A stretch of 64,000 nucleotides of DNA from an uncultured Ruminococcus sp. (GTDB lineage Bacteria; Bacillota; Clostridia; Oscillospirales; CAG-272), in the NCBI GenBank assembly GCA_902778145.1, contig CACYWW010000024.1, positions 19,082 through 83,081 on the forward strand, given 5' to 3'. Position 1 is the first letter of the stretch, and every line of letters starts with the position of its first letter. The notes below the pieces were generated by a model. The model searched no databases and had not been told where the DNA came from. It saw only the letters and a list, made by a program, of their open reading frames with translations. Position numbers and translations under genes: made by a program. Shown one piece after another: positions 49,346 through 57,303 of the stretch.

Positions 49346-51189
49346 TTTACTTGCTCAAATTCAACGATATTGCTTAACGGCCAAATACGCTTTTTATACT
49401 TACTGACCTTGAAATTAAACGTCTCGTATGGTTCTGAGCTGTTTTTATTCTCAAATACCTCGACTCTGACCGTTGAATTTTCGCTCCAGGATTGTTTTTT
49501 TGCGTCTGAACTGCTGTATACGGCTGTAAAATCCGAAACGGTCTTTCCATCCCTTTTTACAGATGAAATTGCCCAGTCCGTATATGTGCTTGTTTCCCCG
49601 TCATTTGTTACAGTCACTTTTAAATACGCGTCGCTGTTAACTGCTGAAACAGGAACAGAAAACTCATCTTTATCATATTCGGCGTTATAGTGTTTTGATG
49701 TCGGATTGAATGTAAACCTGTTGTTCACCGCATCAACAAGGAAAAGGGCTCCTTCTTTATGCAGGATGTTTTCGATTTTATTCTTCTCCTGATCAGATAT
49801 TTCTATGACGTCGGCCAGTGAGAACAAAAGCTCAAGATTAAGCGTCAACGGCTCGTATATAGGAGGGAACTCCGTTTTTCTCTTTTCTTTCAGAGATTTA
49901 TTGTAATCTTTTATACTGTTCTTTTCAGCTTTGAGAGCATTGTCACCGGGTTTGACCTCAACAACATCGGCAAGATACTCATTATTGAGCTTTGTTTGCT
50001 GTTCTTTCAAGTGGTTTATATTATTCAGGGTTATTTCATAAGCCTTATTAATATAATCCTTATTCTGCGATATCCTGTAAATATCTATATAAATCATCGC
50101 AGCGTAGTATTTCAATGCCCATTCTTCATCTTCTGTGTTGTCAATCAGCTTTTTGAGTTGATCGCTTGCAAAAGTCACGAACTCATTATCGCTCATTGTC
50201 TCTTTTCCGGATGCAATTACGTTAGGAATAGCTCTTGCAAGATAATAGTCTTTACGGAAAATGTCGGGCTCTATATTTTCATACTTTTTAAAGGCTTCGA
50301 TACATTTCTTATAGTCGCCGTGTTCATAATAACTTGTTGACAACTCGAGCCAATAATTTGAGAAATACCCATAAGTCTTTACAGCAGAATCTGACTCGAG
50401 AAACTGTAATCTCTGCTCAACATTGGTGTTATTCTTCCACTTAACAAAGCTGTCAACACTGCTTTCGTTCAAAGCAAAATAACCGGGAAGTGACTCATCA
50501 CGAACCATTTCTATCATATACAAAAATGTAGCTTTACGGCTTTCGTGAAGATTCTCAGCCTCTTCATCATCCAATTCCCAGCCGTCCTGCAGATACTGTT
50601 CTTGCAGCTCATCTGTATATGTTGTGTAACTGCTGTATGCATCGATTGCCATATATGCAACAGATGTGATCAGCTTAATGGGATCCTGCGATGTCGTTAA
50701 GCTTAGCAAACCGACAGGATTAGGTATTGCGCTTCTGATAGCCTTTGCCTGATTTTTTTCATAAAGATACTGCAAACGCTCTCTTTTTACGTTTATCATA
50801 CGGTATCTTTCAATTATATCAAGAAGACTTGACAAGCGTGCTTCAGTTCCCTCGTTGATCTTGTCGGGTTTGATATTGTTTATTATAGAAGCGTATGCTT
50901 CTTCCATAAACAATCTGCTGTTCTTTGAAGAGTTTATCTCCTGTGAAAGCATAGCGAGATAATTAAGCATAGCAATTGAGTTTTTTTGTTGTTCATTTAA
51001 CTCATCACCCGGATTGACAATAGGTAATGTTCCCTCCTCAGAGTTGGGATTCGTATTTGAACCAGTGTTTGTACTTGTATTGCCATTACCGTTGTCCGTC
51101 GTGATTTCTGATATCGCCGGCTCGGATGCGCAGCCGACCATCTGGATCGCGAGCAAGACAGCGAGGACCGATATGAGGATCTTTTTCAT
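49342..51189 (-). CDS. large lipoprotein, helical with C-terminal beta domain
   Basis: A 615-residue protein. The lipoprotein signal MKKILISVLAVLLAIQMVGC (Cys 20) is followed by a Thr/Asn/Gly linker. A long helical part (about 55-480) has TPR-like segments (YEHGDYKKCIEAFKKYENI, EEWALKYYAAMIYIDIY). A beta-rich end (about 500-615) has Thr, Ser and Lys-rich strands. GGGAGAAG precedes ATG 51189. It is AT-rich like its coupled partner. No known family was recognised; it is probably a surface scaffold that works with the secreted protein. Confidence 0.75.
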   Translation of the reverse strand: MKKILISVLAVLLAIQMVGCASEPAISEITTDNGNGNTSTNTGSNTNPNSEEGTLPIVNPGDELNEQQKNSIAMLNYLAMLSQEINSSKNSRLFMEEAYASIINNIKPDKINEGTEARLSSLLDIIERYRMINVKRERLQYLYEKNQAKAIRSAIPNPVGLLSLTTSQDPIKLITSVAYMAIDAYSSYTTYTDELQEQYLQDGWELDDEEAENLHESRKATFLYMIEMVRDESLPGYFALNESSVDSFVKWKNNTNVEQRLQFLESDSAVKTYGYFSNYWLELSTSYYEHGDYKKCIEAFKKYENIEPDIFRKDYYLARAIPNVIASGKETMSDNEFVTFASDQLKKLIDNTEDEEWALKYYAAMIYIDIYRISQNKDYINKAYEITLNNINHLKEQQTKLNNEYLADVVEVKPGDNALKAEKNSIKDYNKSLKEKRKTEFPPIYEPLTLNLELLFSLADVIEISDQEKNKIENILHKEGALFLVDAVNNRFTFNPTSKHYNAEYDKDEFSVPVSAVNSDAYLKVTVTNDGETSTYTDWAISSVKRDGKTVSDFTAVYSSSDAKKQSWSENSTVRVEVFENKNSSEPYETFNFKVSKYKKRIWPLSNIVEFEQVK

Positions 51190-51298
51190 TTTGCTTCTCC
51201 CTGAACATTTTTTTGTATTATAACACAATGTTTTTGGGAATTGGTAACCTGTCAGCATAATTTTGACACTTTTTTTGAGATTTTTTTATTTTCAGACA

Positions 51299-51322
51299 AA
51301 AAAAGCCCCCGGGCGGGGGCTT
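51299..51322 (-). terminator. terminator of the small hydrophobic peptide gene
   Basis: On the minus strand AAGCCCCC (51322-51315), loop GCCC, GGGGGCTT, then further T residues. It lies just after the stop at 51340. Confidence 0.85.
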
Positions 51323-51339
51323 GGGGATTAGATCGTTTT

Positions 51340-51489
51340 TCAGATCAGAAGCGAGATGACGCCGATGATGGCGAGGATGAGGATGGCGTCGATCAGGAGA
51401 CACAGGAGGACGAGGGCGAGCTTTACGAGAGCTTTTATGATATGCACCGCGCCCTTCAGGAGCAGGATCAGAAATATAAGCGTGATCAT
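51340..51489 (-). CDS. 49-residue hydrophobic peptide
   Basis: An ATG at 51489 with AAGGAGAA in front opens a frame of 49 residues (start MITLIFLILLLKGAVHIIKA). Almost all residues are Leu, Ile, Val or Ala. Three Lys, one His, one Cys and one Asp break it into two helices, with Asp 34 inside the second. It ends at TGA 51340 and is followed by a strong terminator. The ribosome site, codon use (CTC, ATC, GTC, GCC) and terminator argue for a real gene. It could be a small membrane protein or a toxin-like peptide; no antisense partner was seen. Confidence 0.65.
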   Translation of the reverse strand: MITLIFLILLLKGAVHIIKALVKLALVLLCLLIDAILILAIIGVISLLI

Positions 51490-51572
51490 TGTCTTTCTCC
51501 TTTTCTTTTTTTACATTATACCATATTTCATCGCGCTTGTGTTAACCCGGCGGCATAAGATACGTACTTTTT

Positions 51573-53411
51573 TCAGAACATGAGCGCGGCGGCGCCGAGT
51601 ATTCCGGCGCGGTTGCCGAGCGCGGCGGGGACGACGCGGACCCGCGGTCCGAGCTCGCCGCCGAACATATCCGAGTCTACGATCTTCTGCAAAGGCCCCG
51701 TTATCCTCTCGCCCTCTTTTCCGACTCCGCCGCCGATTATAAGTATCTGCGGACGGAAAACGTTCGCTATATCGACGGCGCCTTCCCCGAGGTACGAAAT
51801 ATACTCCTCGACTACACGGCGCGCGACCGGATCCGTATCCATGTAAGCAAACGCGGTCGACCCGTCGATCTTCTCCGCCTTCGCCATTGCGCAGTCCGGA
51901 TTCTCGGCGATCGCCTCCTTCGTCATCCTTATCAGCCCGGTCGCCGAAGCGTACGCTTCGAGGCAGCCGCGCCGCCCGCAGGTACAGCGGACGCCGTCCT
52001 TTACGACCACGAGGTGACCGAGCTCGGCGCCCGCGCCGGAATTTCCCTCATACAGTCTGCCGTCCAGTATCATACCGCCGCCGACGCCCGTTCCGAGCGT
52101 GAGCATGACGACGTTTTTCACGCCTTCGCCCGCGCCGAATCTCGCCTCGCCGAGCGCGGCGACGTTCGCGTCGTTGCATATGCTCACGCGCATCCCGGTC
52201 AGCGCCCCGACCCTTTCTTTCACCGGGAAATGCGACCATTTGAGATTGTTCGAGTACACGACCTCGCCTTTTTCGCGGTCTATCATCCCCGGCACGCCGA
52301 TGCCGACGCCGCAAAGATCGGCGGTTTTGAGTCCGCACCGTACGCAGAGCGACAACGCAAGCTCCGCGATCCGCTCGCCTACCGCGTCAGCACCCTCCTC
52401 CGCGCGCGTTTCTATCTTATCCGATATTATTATATTTCCGAGATCGTCGGCGATGCCGCCCTTTATGAACGTTCCGCCGAGATCTATCCCCACGGCGTAC
52501 CGCCTGACTGACGAAACGATGAGTTCAGCTTTTCCCGTGCATTCGTGAGTCTGACCGTCCGCCGGGACAAACAGCGAATCTCCGCGTGAAAAGTCAACGC
52601 CGTCAAGCGATCCGCCGCCCGATATGCACGTCACGCATCTGAAAGAGCCCTTGTCGCCAAAGAACGTGAAGCCTCCATCCACAGCAAGCCTGTACGCGGT
52701 GAAATTGCGGCTTGCGAACAGAAGCCTGCCGTCGCGGGCGGCGCAGTCGATCTTCACGGGGCTGTACGTACCGGTATCGAGCACGTCGAGCGCACGGTCG
52801 AGATGAAGCTCTCTCGGCTTTCCGTCCGCTCCGGTCCTGCCGTAATCGTACAGTCTGTACGTAATATTGCTGTTCTGCTGTATCTCGCAGACAAGGCACC
52901 CCGCGCCTATCGCGTGTACCGTTCCCGCCGGGATCAGATACGCGTCGCCGGGCTTTACTTCTATCCGGTTCAGAAGCGACGGAAGCGACCCGTCAAGTGC
53001 CGCGCACCTGACGGTCTCTTTGTCAGTCTTATGTTTGAAGCCAACGTACAGACACGCGCCCGGCTCGCATTCAACGACGTACCACATTTCCGTTTTTCCC
53101 TGCCCCGCGCCGAGCTTTTCCGCGTATCCGTCCGTCGGATGGACCTGTACTGAAAGATCCTTTTTCGCGTCTATCAGCTTGACCATCATCGGAAAATCAG
53201 AAAACCCCGCGCAGTTTTCGCCGAGATCCGCGGCGCAGACGGCGTCCCTGAGCTTTGTTTTGTCCGACAGCTCCGTCAGTCCGTCGGGATGGAACGACAG
53301 CTCCCACGACTCCGCGCACGGAAGCTCCGATTTTTTACCGAATTGCCGGACGAGCCTTTCGCCGCCCCAGATATAGTTTTTCGTTACAGGATAAAGTTTT
53401 TCGGTTTTCAT
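51573..53411 (-). CDS. manA: fused mannose-6-phosphate isomerase and ROK sugar kinase
   Basis: A 612-residue fusion. Residues 1-300 are a class I phosphomannose isomerase (short ManA form). Zinc ligands are expected in VQVHP (Gln 89, His 91), GKTEMWYVVE (Glu 108) and PAGTVHAIGAG (His 166), plus EIQQNSNITYRLYDYGR. Residues about 304-612 are a ROK kinase: phosphate loop VGIDLGGTFIKGGI, GVGIGVPGMID, NDANVAALGEA, LGTGVGGGMI, and the ROK zinc signature CTCGRRGCLEAY. It could convert mannose to mannose-6-phosphate and then to fructose-6-phosphate in one chain (inference). It follows the phosphatase gene with ATGA overlap (53408-53411). Confidence 0.92.
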   Translation of the reverse strand: MKTEKLYPVTKNYIWGGERLVRQFGKKSELPCAESWELSFHPDGLTELSDKTKLRDAVCAADLGENCAGFSDFPMMVKLIDAKKDLSVQVHPTDGYAEKLGAGQGKTEMWYVVECEPGACLYVGFKHKTDKETVRCAALDGSLPSLLNRIEVKPGDAYLIPAGTVHAIGAGCLVCEIQQNSNITYRLYDYGRTGADGKPRELHLDRALDVLDTGTYSPVKIDCAARDGRLLFASRNFTAYRLAVDGGFTFFGDKGSFRCVTCISGGGSLDGVDFSRGDSLFVPADGQTHECTGKAELIVSSVRRYAVGIDLGGTFIKGGIADDLGNIIISDKIETRAEEGADAVGERIAELALSLCVRCGLKTADLCGVGIGVPGMIDREKGEVVYSNNLKWSHFPVKERVGALTGMRVSICNDANVAALGEARFGAGEGVKNVVMLTLGTGVGGGMILDGRLYEGNSGAGAELGHLVVVKDGVRCTCGRRGCLEAYASATGLIRMTKEAIAENPDCAMAKAEKIDGSTAFAYMDTDPVARRVVEEYISYLGEGAVDIANVFRPQILIIGGGVGKEGERITGPLQKIVDSDMFGGELGPRVRVVPAALGNRAGILGAAALMF

Positions 53412-53881
53412 TCTGACCTCACGATACCGTTATTTTCCAGATGATCGAGCAATCCGCGGCAGCCGCGTTCTATATCGTCCCACGCGCGGTTGAAATCACG
53501 CGTATACCACGGGTCGGACACCTCGCCCGGCGCGTCCGTGAAATCGAGCAGAAGGCGTATTTTCCCTTCGGGATCGCCGCCGAGCATACGGTGCATGTTC
53601 CGCACGTTCTGCCGGTCCATGCCGATCAAAAGATCGTATTCGGCGTAATCGCGCCGCGTTATCTGACGCGCAGTCTTCCCTGCGCAGCTTATGCCGTGCG
53701 CCTCGAGCATACGTTTCGCCGGCGGATACACAGGGTCGCCGAGTTCTTCCGTGCTCGTCGCCGCGGAGGCGACGGACACGCCGTCTATCCCTCTCTTTTT
53801 TATCAAATCCGCCGTAATGAATTCCGCCATCGGACTGCGGCAGATATTTCCGTGGCACACAAAAAGAATTTTAAACATCAT
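53408..53881 (-). CDS. low-molecular-weight protein tyrosine phosphatase
   Basis: A 157-residue phosphatase. The P-loop CHGNICRS (Cys 9, Arg 15) is at the N-terminus and the general-acid loop is in VSDPWYTRD. AEYDLLIGMDRQNVRNM is a conserved block. Such enzymes dephosphorylate BY-kinases or arginine-phosphorylated proteins; a BY-kinase is at 36762 but is not adjacent. Start ATG 53881 is followed by a second in-frame ATG at 53878. It is coupled to the ManA-ROK gene. Confidence 0.93.
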   Translation of the reverse strand: MMFKILFVCHGNICRSPMAEFITADLIKKRGIDGVSVASAATSTEELGDPVYPPAKRMLEAHGISCAGKTARQITRRDYAEYDLLIGMDRQNVRNMHRMLGGDPEGKIRLLLDFTDAPGEVSDPWYTRDFNRAWDDIERGCRGLLDHLENNGIVRSE

Positions 53882-53908
53882 TACCTCACAATTATCACGA
53901 TGTGACGG

Positions 53909-55045
53909 TCAAAAGAACGGCCATCTGCTGAGAAGCAGTCCCGGGATGACGACTATCAGGAAGAACGCCCAGCTTATCAGCGTGAATACGAGCAGGAATT
54001 TCCGTCCGCTGCCCGGGTATTCGCGCACGTATATGCGGTAGTTGATAACGGACGCGAGCGAGCCGATTATCGAGCAGAGCCCCGCCGTGTCAGCGCCGTA
54101 TATGAGCGCCGAGAAATTCGTCGTAAACGGGTAAAGCACGATCGTCGACGGCACGTTCGATATGATCTGACTCAGTCCGAGCGACCACCAGTATTCGTGT
54201 CCCGCGACCACGCGTGACAAAAACGACGCGATACGCTCGTTTCCGGTGATCGATTGAGAGAAGATGAAAAAGCACAGAAACGTAGCCAGAAGCACGTAAT
54301 CAACACGTTTGAACAGCGTGACGTCGGTTAGCGCCGCGGCGACGATCACGGAGATCAGAATAACATACCAGTAAGGCGTCCTCGATACGACGGTGAATAC
54401 AACGGCGCAGAACGCGATGATATATGCAATACGCCTCGGCAGATTCTCGCGCGAAGGGCGCTGTGTTTCCGCACACTCTATCCGCTCGCCCGGATCCTTA
54501 CGGAACATGAACAGGATGAACACGGACAAAAGCACGGCGGACATTGCGCAGAGAGGAAGCATATGGAGCATGAAATGCCCGGCGGATACGTTCGCGCGAC
54601 CGTAAAGAAACAGGTTTTGCGGCGAGCCGAACGGCGTGAGAAGCGAGCCGCGGATGGCGGCGATATTCTGCAGCGTGAGCGTTGGAAGTATGTATTTTTC
54701 CTTGCCCGCGCGGCGGAAGATCATTATCGTTATCGGGACGAATATGATCAGCGACACGTCGTTCGTCACAAACATGGACGTGAAGAACACGCCGAACACA
54801 AGGAAAAACGTGAGAGTTCTCATCCTGCTCAGCCGCGAGCCGAGGACCACGACGGGCGACAGGACCGATTCCTTTTTGAACCCCTCGAGCACCAGAAGCA
54901 TCATGAGGAGTATCCCGAGCGTGCGCCAGTCGATCCCGCGCAAAAGCTCCGCGGACGGCGGCGTTATGAAGAGCGATATGACCGCCGCGGCAAGCGACAC
55001 GACGAGCATCAGCTCTTTTTTGATAAATCCGACGACTTTTTTCAT
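53909..55045 (-). CDS. ArsB/NhaD-superfamily anion or Na+ permease
   Basis: A 378-residue membrane protein with about ten helices. It has the repeated loops of the ion transporter superfamily (DASS/ArsB/CitMHS): TNDVSLIIFVPITIMI with an Asn-Asp pair, LTPFGSPQNLFLYG, and in the second half LSQIISNVPSTIVLYPF. The substrate is unknown (dicarboxylate, arsenite or sodium). It begins one base before the thpR stop, in a run with the phosphatase and ManA-ROK genes. Confidence 0.85.
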   Translation of the reverse strand: MKKVVGFIKKELMLVVSLAAAVISLFITPPSAELLRGIDWRTLGILLMMLLVLEGFKKESVLSPVVVLGSRLSRMRTLTFFLVFGVFFTSMFVTNDVSLIIFVPITIMIFRRAGKEKYILPTLTLQNIAAIRGSLLTPFGSPQNLFLYGRANVSAGHFMLHMLPLCAMSAVLLSVFILFMFRKDPGERIECAETQRPSRENLPRRIAYIIAFCAVVFTVVSRTPYWYVILISVIVAAALTDVTLFKRVDYVLLATFLCFFIFSQSITGNERIASFLSRVVAGHEYWWSLGLSQIISNVPSTIVLYPFTTNFSALIYGADTAGLCSIIGSLASVINYRIYVREYPGSGRKFLLVFTLISWAFFLIVVIPGLLLSRWPFF

Positions 55046-55555
55046 CTATACCTTTTCTTTATGATCGCACGAGCCTATGACCGTGTAGACCATGCCGCGT
55101 TCTGTTCTGTCGGAGCGCATGAGCACTGTCCGGGTCACGGTATCCGCGACGGATCTCACCCGCGGAAGATCGCGGACGTTTCCGGCGCGGCGGACAAGCG
55201 TGATATGCGGTTTGAATTTTTTCTTATCGTACGGGATCCCGTACCGGTCGAGCGCGTGACGGAGCCTTTCCGCGTTTTCATACAAAGCCGCGTCGGCGTC
55301 AAGGGAGGCGTAGTAAAGATCTCCGAAAGCGCCGAAACCGCAAAGAGTCACGGAAGCTTTGACCGGCTCCGACTCGCGGATCGCGGACAGGACTTTTCCC
55401 GGATCGTCGTATTCGCCTATGAACGCGAGCGTCATATGAAGATTCTGCTCCCGTGTGTAGCTGCCGGTGACGCCGGAAATCCTCATCTGTTTCTGAAGCC
55501 GCAGAAGCTCAGATGCGAGCGCGGCGCCGGTTTGCGTTGCTATGAACAATCTCAT
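55046..55555 (-). CDS. thpR: RNA 2',3'-cyclic phosphodiesterase
   Basis: A 169-residue 2H phosphoesterase (LigT/ThpR). The two HxT motifs are HMTLAFIG (about residues 40-47) and HITLVRR (about 116-122). They define the catalytic tetrad. It hydrolyses 2',3'-cyclic phosphates of RNA. ATG 55555 has CGGAGGGTG in front; longer in-frame starts lack one and cross the terminator at 55637. It begins a group with the permease, phosphatase and ManA-ROK genes. Confidence 0.92.
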   Translation of the reverse strand: MRLFIATQTGAALASELLRLQKQMRISGVTGSYTREQNLHMTLAFIGEYDDPGKVLSAIRESEPVKASVTLCGFGAFGDLYYASLDADAALYENAERLRHALDRYGIPYDKKKFKPHITLVRRAGNVRDLPRVRSVADTVTRTVLMRSDRTERGMVYTVIGSCDHKEKV

Positions 55556-55636
55556 GATCACCCTCCGATCCGTCCGTATGATTTTACCACAAGGCGGTGT
55601 AATTGTCAATAAGGCTTGCGCAATATGCGAGGCAGA

Positions 55637-55668
55637 AAACGCCCGCGGCACGACTGCCGCGGGCATTT
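55637..55668 (-). terminator. terminator upstream of thpR
   Basis: GCCCGCGGCA (55641-55650), loop CGAC, TGCCGCGGGC (55655-55664); on the minus strand it is followed by GTTTTC. It ends transcription of the 55688 gene. Confidence 0.85.
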
Positions 55669-55687
55669 TTATCATGGCGGCGCGTCG

Positions 55688-56101
55688 TCACGCCATTCCC
55701 TTTCTTACGAAAAGACATTTGCCCGACGCAAGCTGCTTCACAGTGCGGAGCAGCTCTTTCCCGGGAGCGTACAGCGTCATATAAAGATCGCCGCCGTTAA
55801 GGGCGATCAGCGCGTTTTCACCGGGCAAAAGCACGTTCAGAAAGCCGTGACCGGCGCAGTCAATGATCTTTTTCTCGAGAAGCGAAGGGGCAGGATCGGC
55901 GACCCGGCCGTCGCCGTCCGTTATCGCAATATCGTAGCAGCAGTAAAGCCGCAGCACGATATCCGCAAACGCACGATAAAGTTCGCTTATCCTCCCGGAC
56001 TCCGAAAAATGCGCCTCCACGGAAAAATACCTCCCCGCGCTTTTTCCGGACACGCGCCGCGGCAGAAAGTCGAGCACGTACACTACACTTTCCGTCATCA
56101 T
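55688..56101 (-). CDS. hypothetical protein
   Basis: About 137 residues from ATG 56101 (a second ATG at 56098 is equally possible). No Shine-Dalgarno is clear. The earlier TTG at 56149 would lie inside a terminator hairpin. The protein has alternating strands and helices (FSVEAHFSESGRISELYRAF, LNVLLPGENALIALNGGDL). I recognise no family. It is transcribed before thpR but separated from it by a terminator. Confidence 0.55.
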   Translation of the reverse strand: MMTESVVYVLDFLPRRVSGKSAGRYFSVEAHFSESGRISELYRAFADIVLRLYCCYDIAITDGDGRVADPAPSLLEKKIIDCAGHGFLNVLLPGENALIALNGGDLYMTLYAPGKELLRTVKQLASGKCLFVRKGMA

Positions 56102-56151
56102 CCGGATGCCGAGTGAGAATCCTTGCCCTGCTCCTGAACCGTTTGGCAAAA

Positions 56152-56181
56152 ACCACCGTTATCGGCTGAAATAACGGTGGT
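56152..56181 (-). terminator. orphan terminator hairpin
   Basis: ACCACCGTTAT (56152-56162), loop CGGCTGAA, ATAACGGTGGT (56171-56181); on the minus strand TTTTTG follows. No minus-strand gene now feeds it from the right, so the gene it once served may have been displaced by the mobile region. Confidence 0.7.
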
Positions 56182-56219
56182 CTTGTCCTTTTTGCCTTCA
56201 AGCTTCAAATTTACCGGAG

Positions 56220-56288
56220 CATCCCTCTATATAATAACAAAGTGAGAGAGAAAAATATTCTCGGATTCTGAAAAATTCAGAAAGATTT
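56220..56288 (+). repeat. 69-bp direct repeat, left copy
   Basis: ATCCCTCTATATAATAAC opens the repeat. It continues with GTGAGAGAG, AAATATTC, CGGATTCTGAAAA and TTCAGAAA. The partner at 63871-63940 is in the same orientation and roughly 85% identical. The two span the serine recombinase and mobilisation genes. Confidence 0.7.
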
Positions 56289-56403
56289 ATGATAGGTACT
56301 GAAAATGTACTTTAGATGTTGGCAATTCGTTTTGATCCTGGGACCAAAAGAGCTGGGTTTTTGTTCTTTTCCTTATTTCAGTCATTTTTCAACTTCACGG
56401 TTA

Positions 56404-56432
56404 TTGATTTTTTCTTAAGTTTTCGTTATAAT
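56404..56432 (+). promoter_or_regulatory. sigma-A promoter of XRE gene 56457
   Basis: TTGATT (56404-56409), 17 bases, TATAAT (56427-56432). It is followed by a G-rich ribosome site (GGGGGGGG, 56442-56449). Confidence 0.8.
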
Positions 56433-56456
56433 GAAAAACGCGGGGGGGGATATATT

Positions 56457-57074
56457 ATGTATGATCTGAATGAATTTTGCAACATTATAACGTCGTTGAG
56501 AAAAGAAAGATGCTGGACGCAGACGGCAGTTGCCGAAAAACTCGGCATTTCGGCGCAGTCGATTTCAAAATGGGAATGCGGTATCGATTATCCGGACGTA
56601 ACTCTTTTTCCTATGATAGCGGAACTGTTTTCAATTCCTATCGGTGTTCTTTTCGGAGAAAAATCAAACGTGTGTGTTATGACACAAGAAAACAAATACG
56701 TCAAGGAGTTTGCACTTTGTAAAAACATTACAGTGTATTTAGGAAATATATGCAGGGTAGAATACATTGAAAATAATGACGGCACATGTATAGTCAAAGC
56801 GGAAGGCGACCCTGTTTTTATTCGTTATTTTGACGCAGAACAAACGGGTGATGAACTGATTGTACAGATCAAAAATCCAAGCGGTTCAGCGATTCTTTGG
56901 GAACCGTATGACAGAGAAGGATATACAAACGAAAATATTGTTCATATCTATCTCGGTGAAAAAGGCGTGAATTATACCAACATCAATTATCTTGACCTTC
57001 AGGCAAATTTCAGTCAGAATGAACAAACCGGAAATTACGAGGTCAATACTGTAAGGATAACTAACAATGTATAG
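56457..57074 (+). CDS. XRE family regulator with beta-rich C-terminus
   Basis: A 205-residue protein. The N-terminal HTH (about 5-65) has IITSLRKERCWTQTAVAEKLGISAQSISKWE, then DYPDVTLFPMIAELFSIPIGVLFG. The C-terminal 130 residues are strand rich with Asn and Asp turns, a possible ligand or oligomer domain. It has its own promoter and terminator. It is AT-rich. A 25-bp direct repeat flanks it (56313-56337 and 57278-57303), so it may have moved as a cassette. Confidence 0.85.
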   Translation: MYDLNEFCNIITSLRKERCWTQTAVAEKLGISAQSISKWECGIDYPDVTLFPMIAELFSIPIGVLFGEKSNVCVMTQENKYVKEFALCKNITVYLGNICRVEYIENNDGTCIVKAEGDPVFIRYFDAEQTGDELIVQIKNPSGSAILWEPYDREGYTNENIVHIYLGEKGVNYTNINYLDLQANFSQNEQTGNYEVNTVRITNNV

Positions 57075-57146
57075 CAATACGTTCGAGATATCACGAGATT
57101 TATCGTTATCATTAATAAAACAAAATCAGAGATAATGAAATAATTT

Positions 57147-57176
57147 CCTCCGCCGATTGCGACGGAGGAATTTCTT
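57147..57176 (+). terminator. terminator of XRE gene 56457
   Basis: TTCCTCCG and CGGAGGAA arms around a 10-base loop, followed by TTTCTTTTG. Confidence 0.75.
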
Positions 57177-57194
57177 TTGATTGTTTGTTAATTA

Positions 57195-57303
57195 AAGATA
57201 TCGATTAGGATATCTTTCCGTCGACTCGTCTTGAAGCGGTGGACGTCCGGTGTAGAAAGCGCTGAGAATGTAGTGTTTTAGATGTTGGCAATTCGTTTGG
57301 ATA
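57195..57303. repeat. mosaic of recombinase-end and XRE-end sequences
   Basis: 57195-57252 (AGATATCG, GATATCTTTCCG, then GAAGCGGT) resembles 58393-58443 at the end of the serine recombinase gene. 57278-57303 is the end of the minus-strand XRE gene and is repeated at 56313-56337. The layout suggests duplication of gene ends during insertions. Confidence 0.5.

Larger units (their letters stand above)
56102..56456. other. left flank of the mobile region
   Basis: A 355-bp stretch with no gene. It contains a minus-strand terminator hairpin (56152-56181), the first of two diverged 69-bp direct repeats (56220-56288), and a 25-bp fragment identical to the end of the XRE gene at 57278. The promoter of the XRE gene at 56457 follows. 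Confidence 0.6.
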
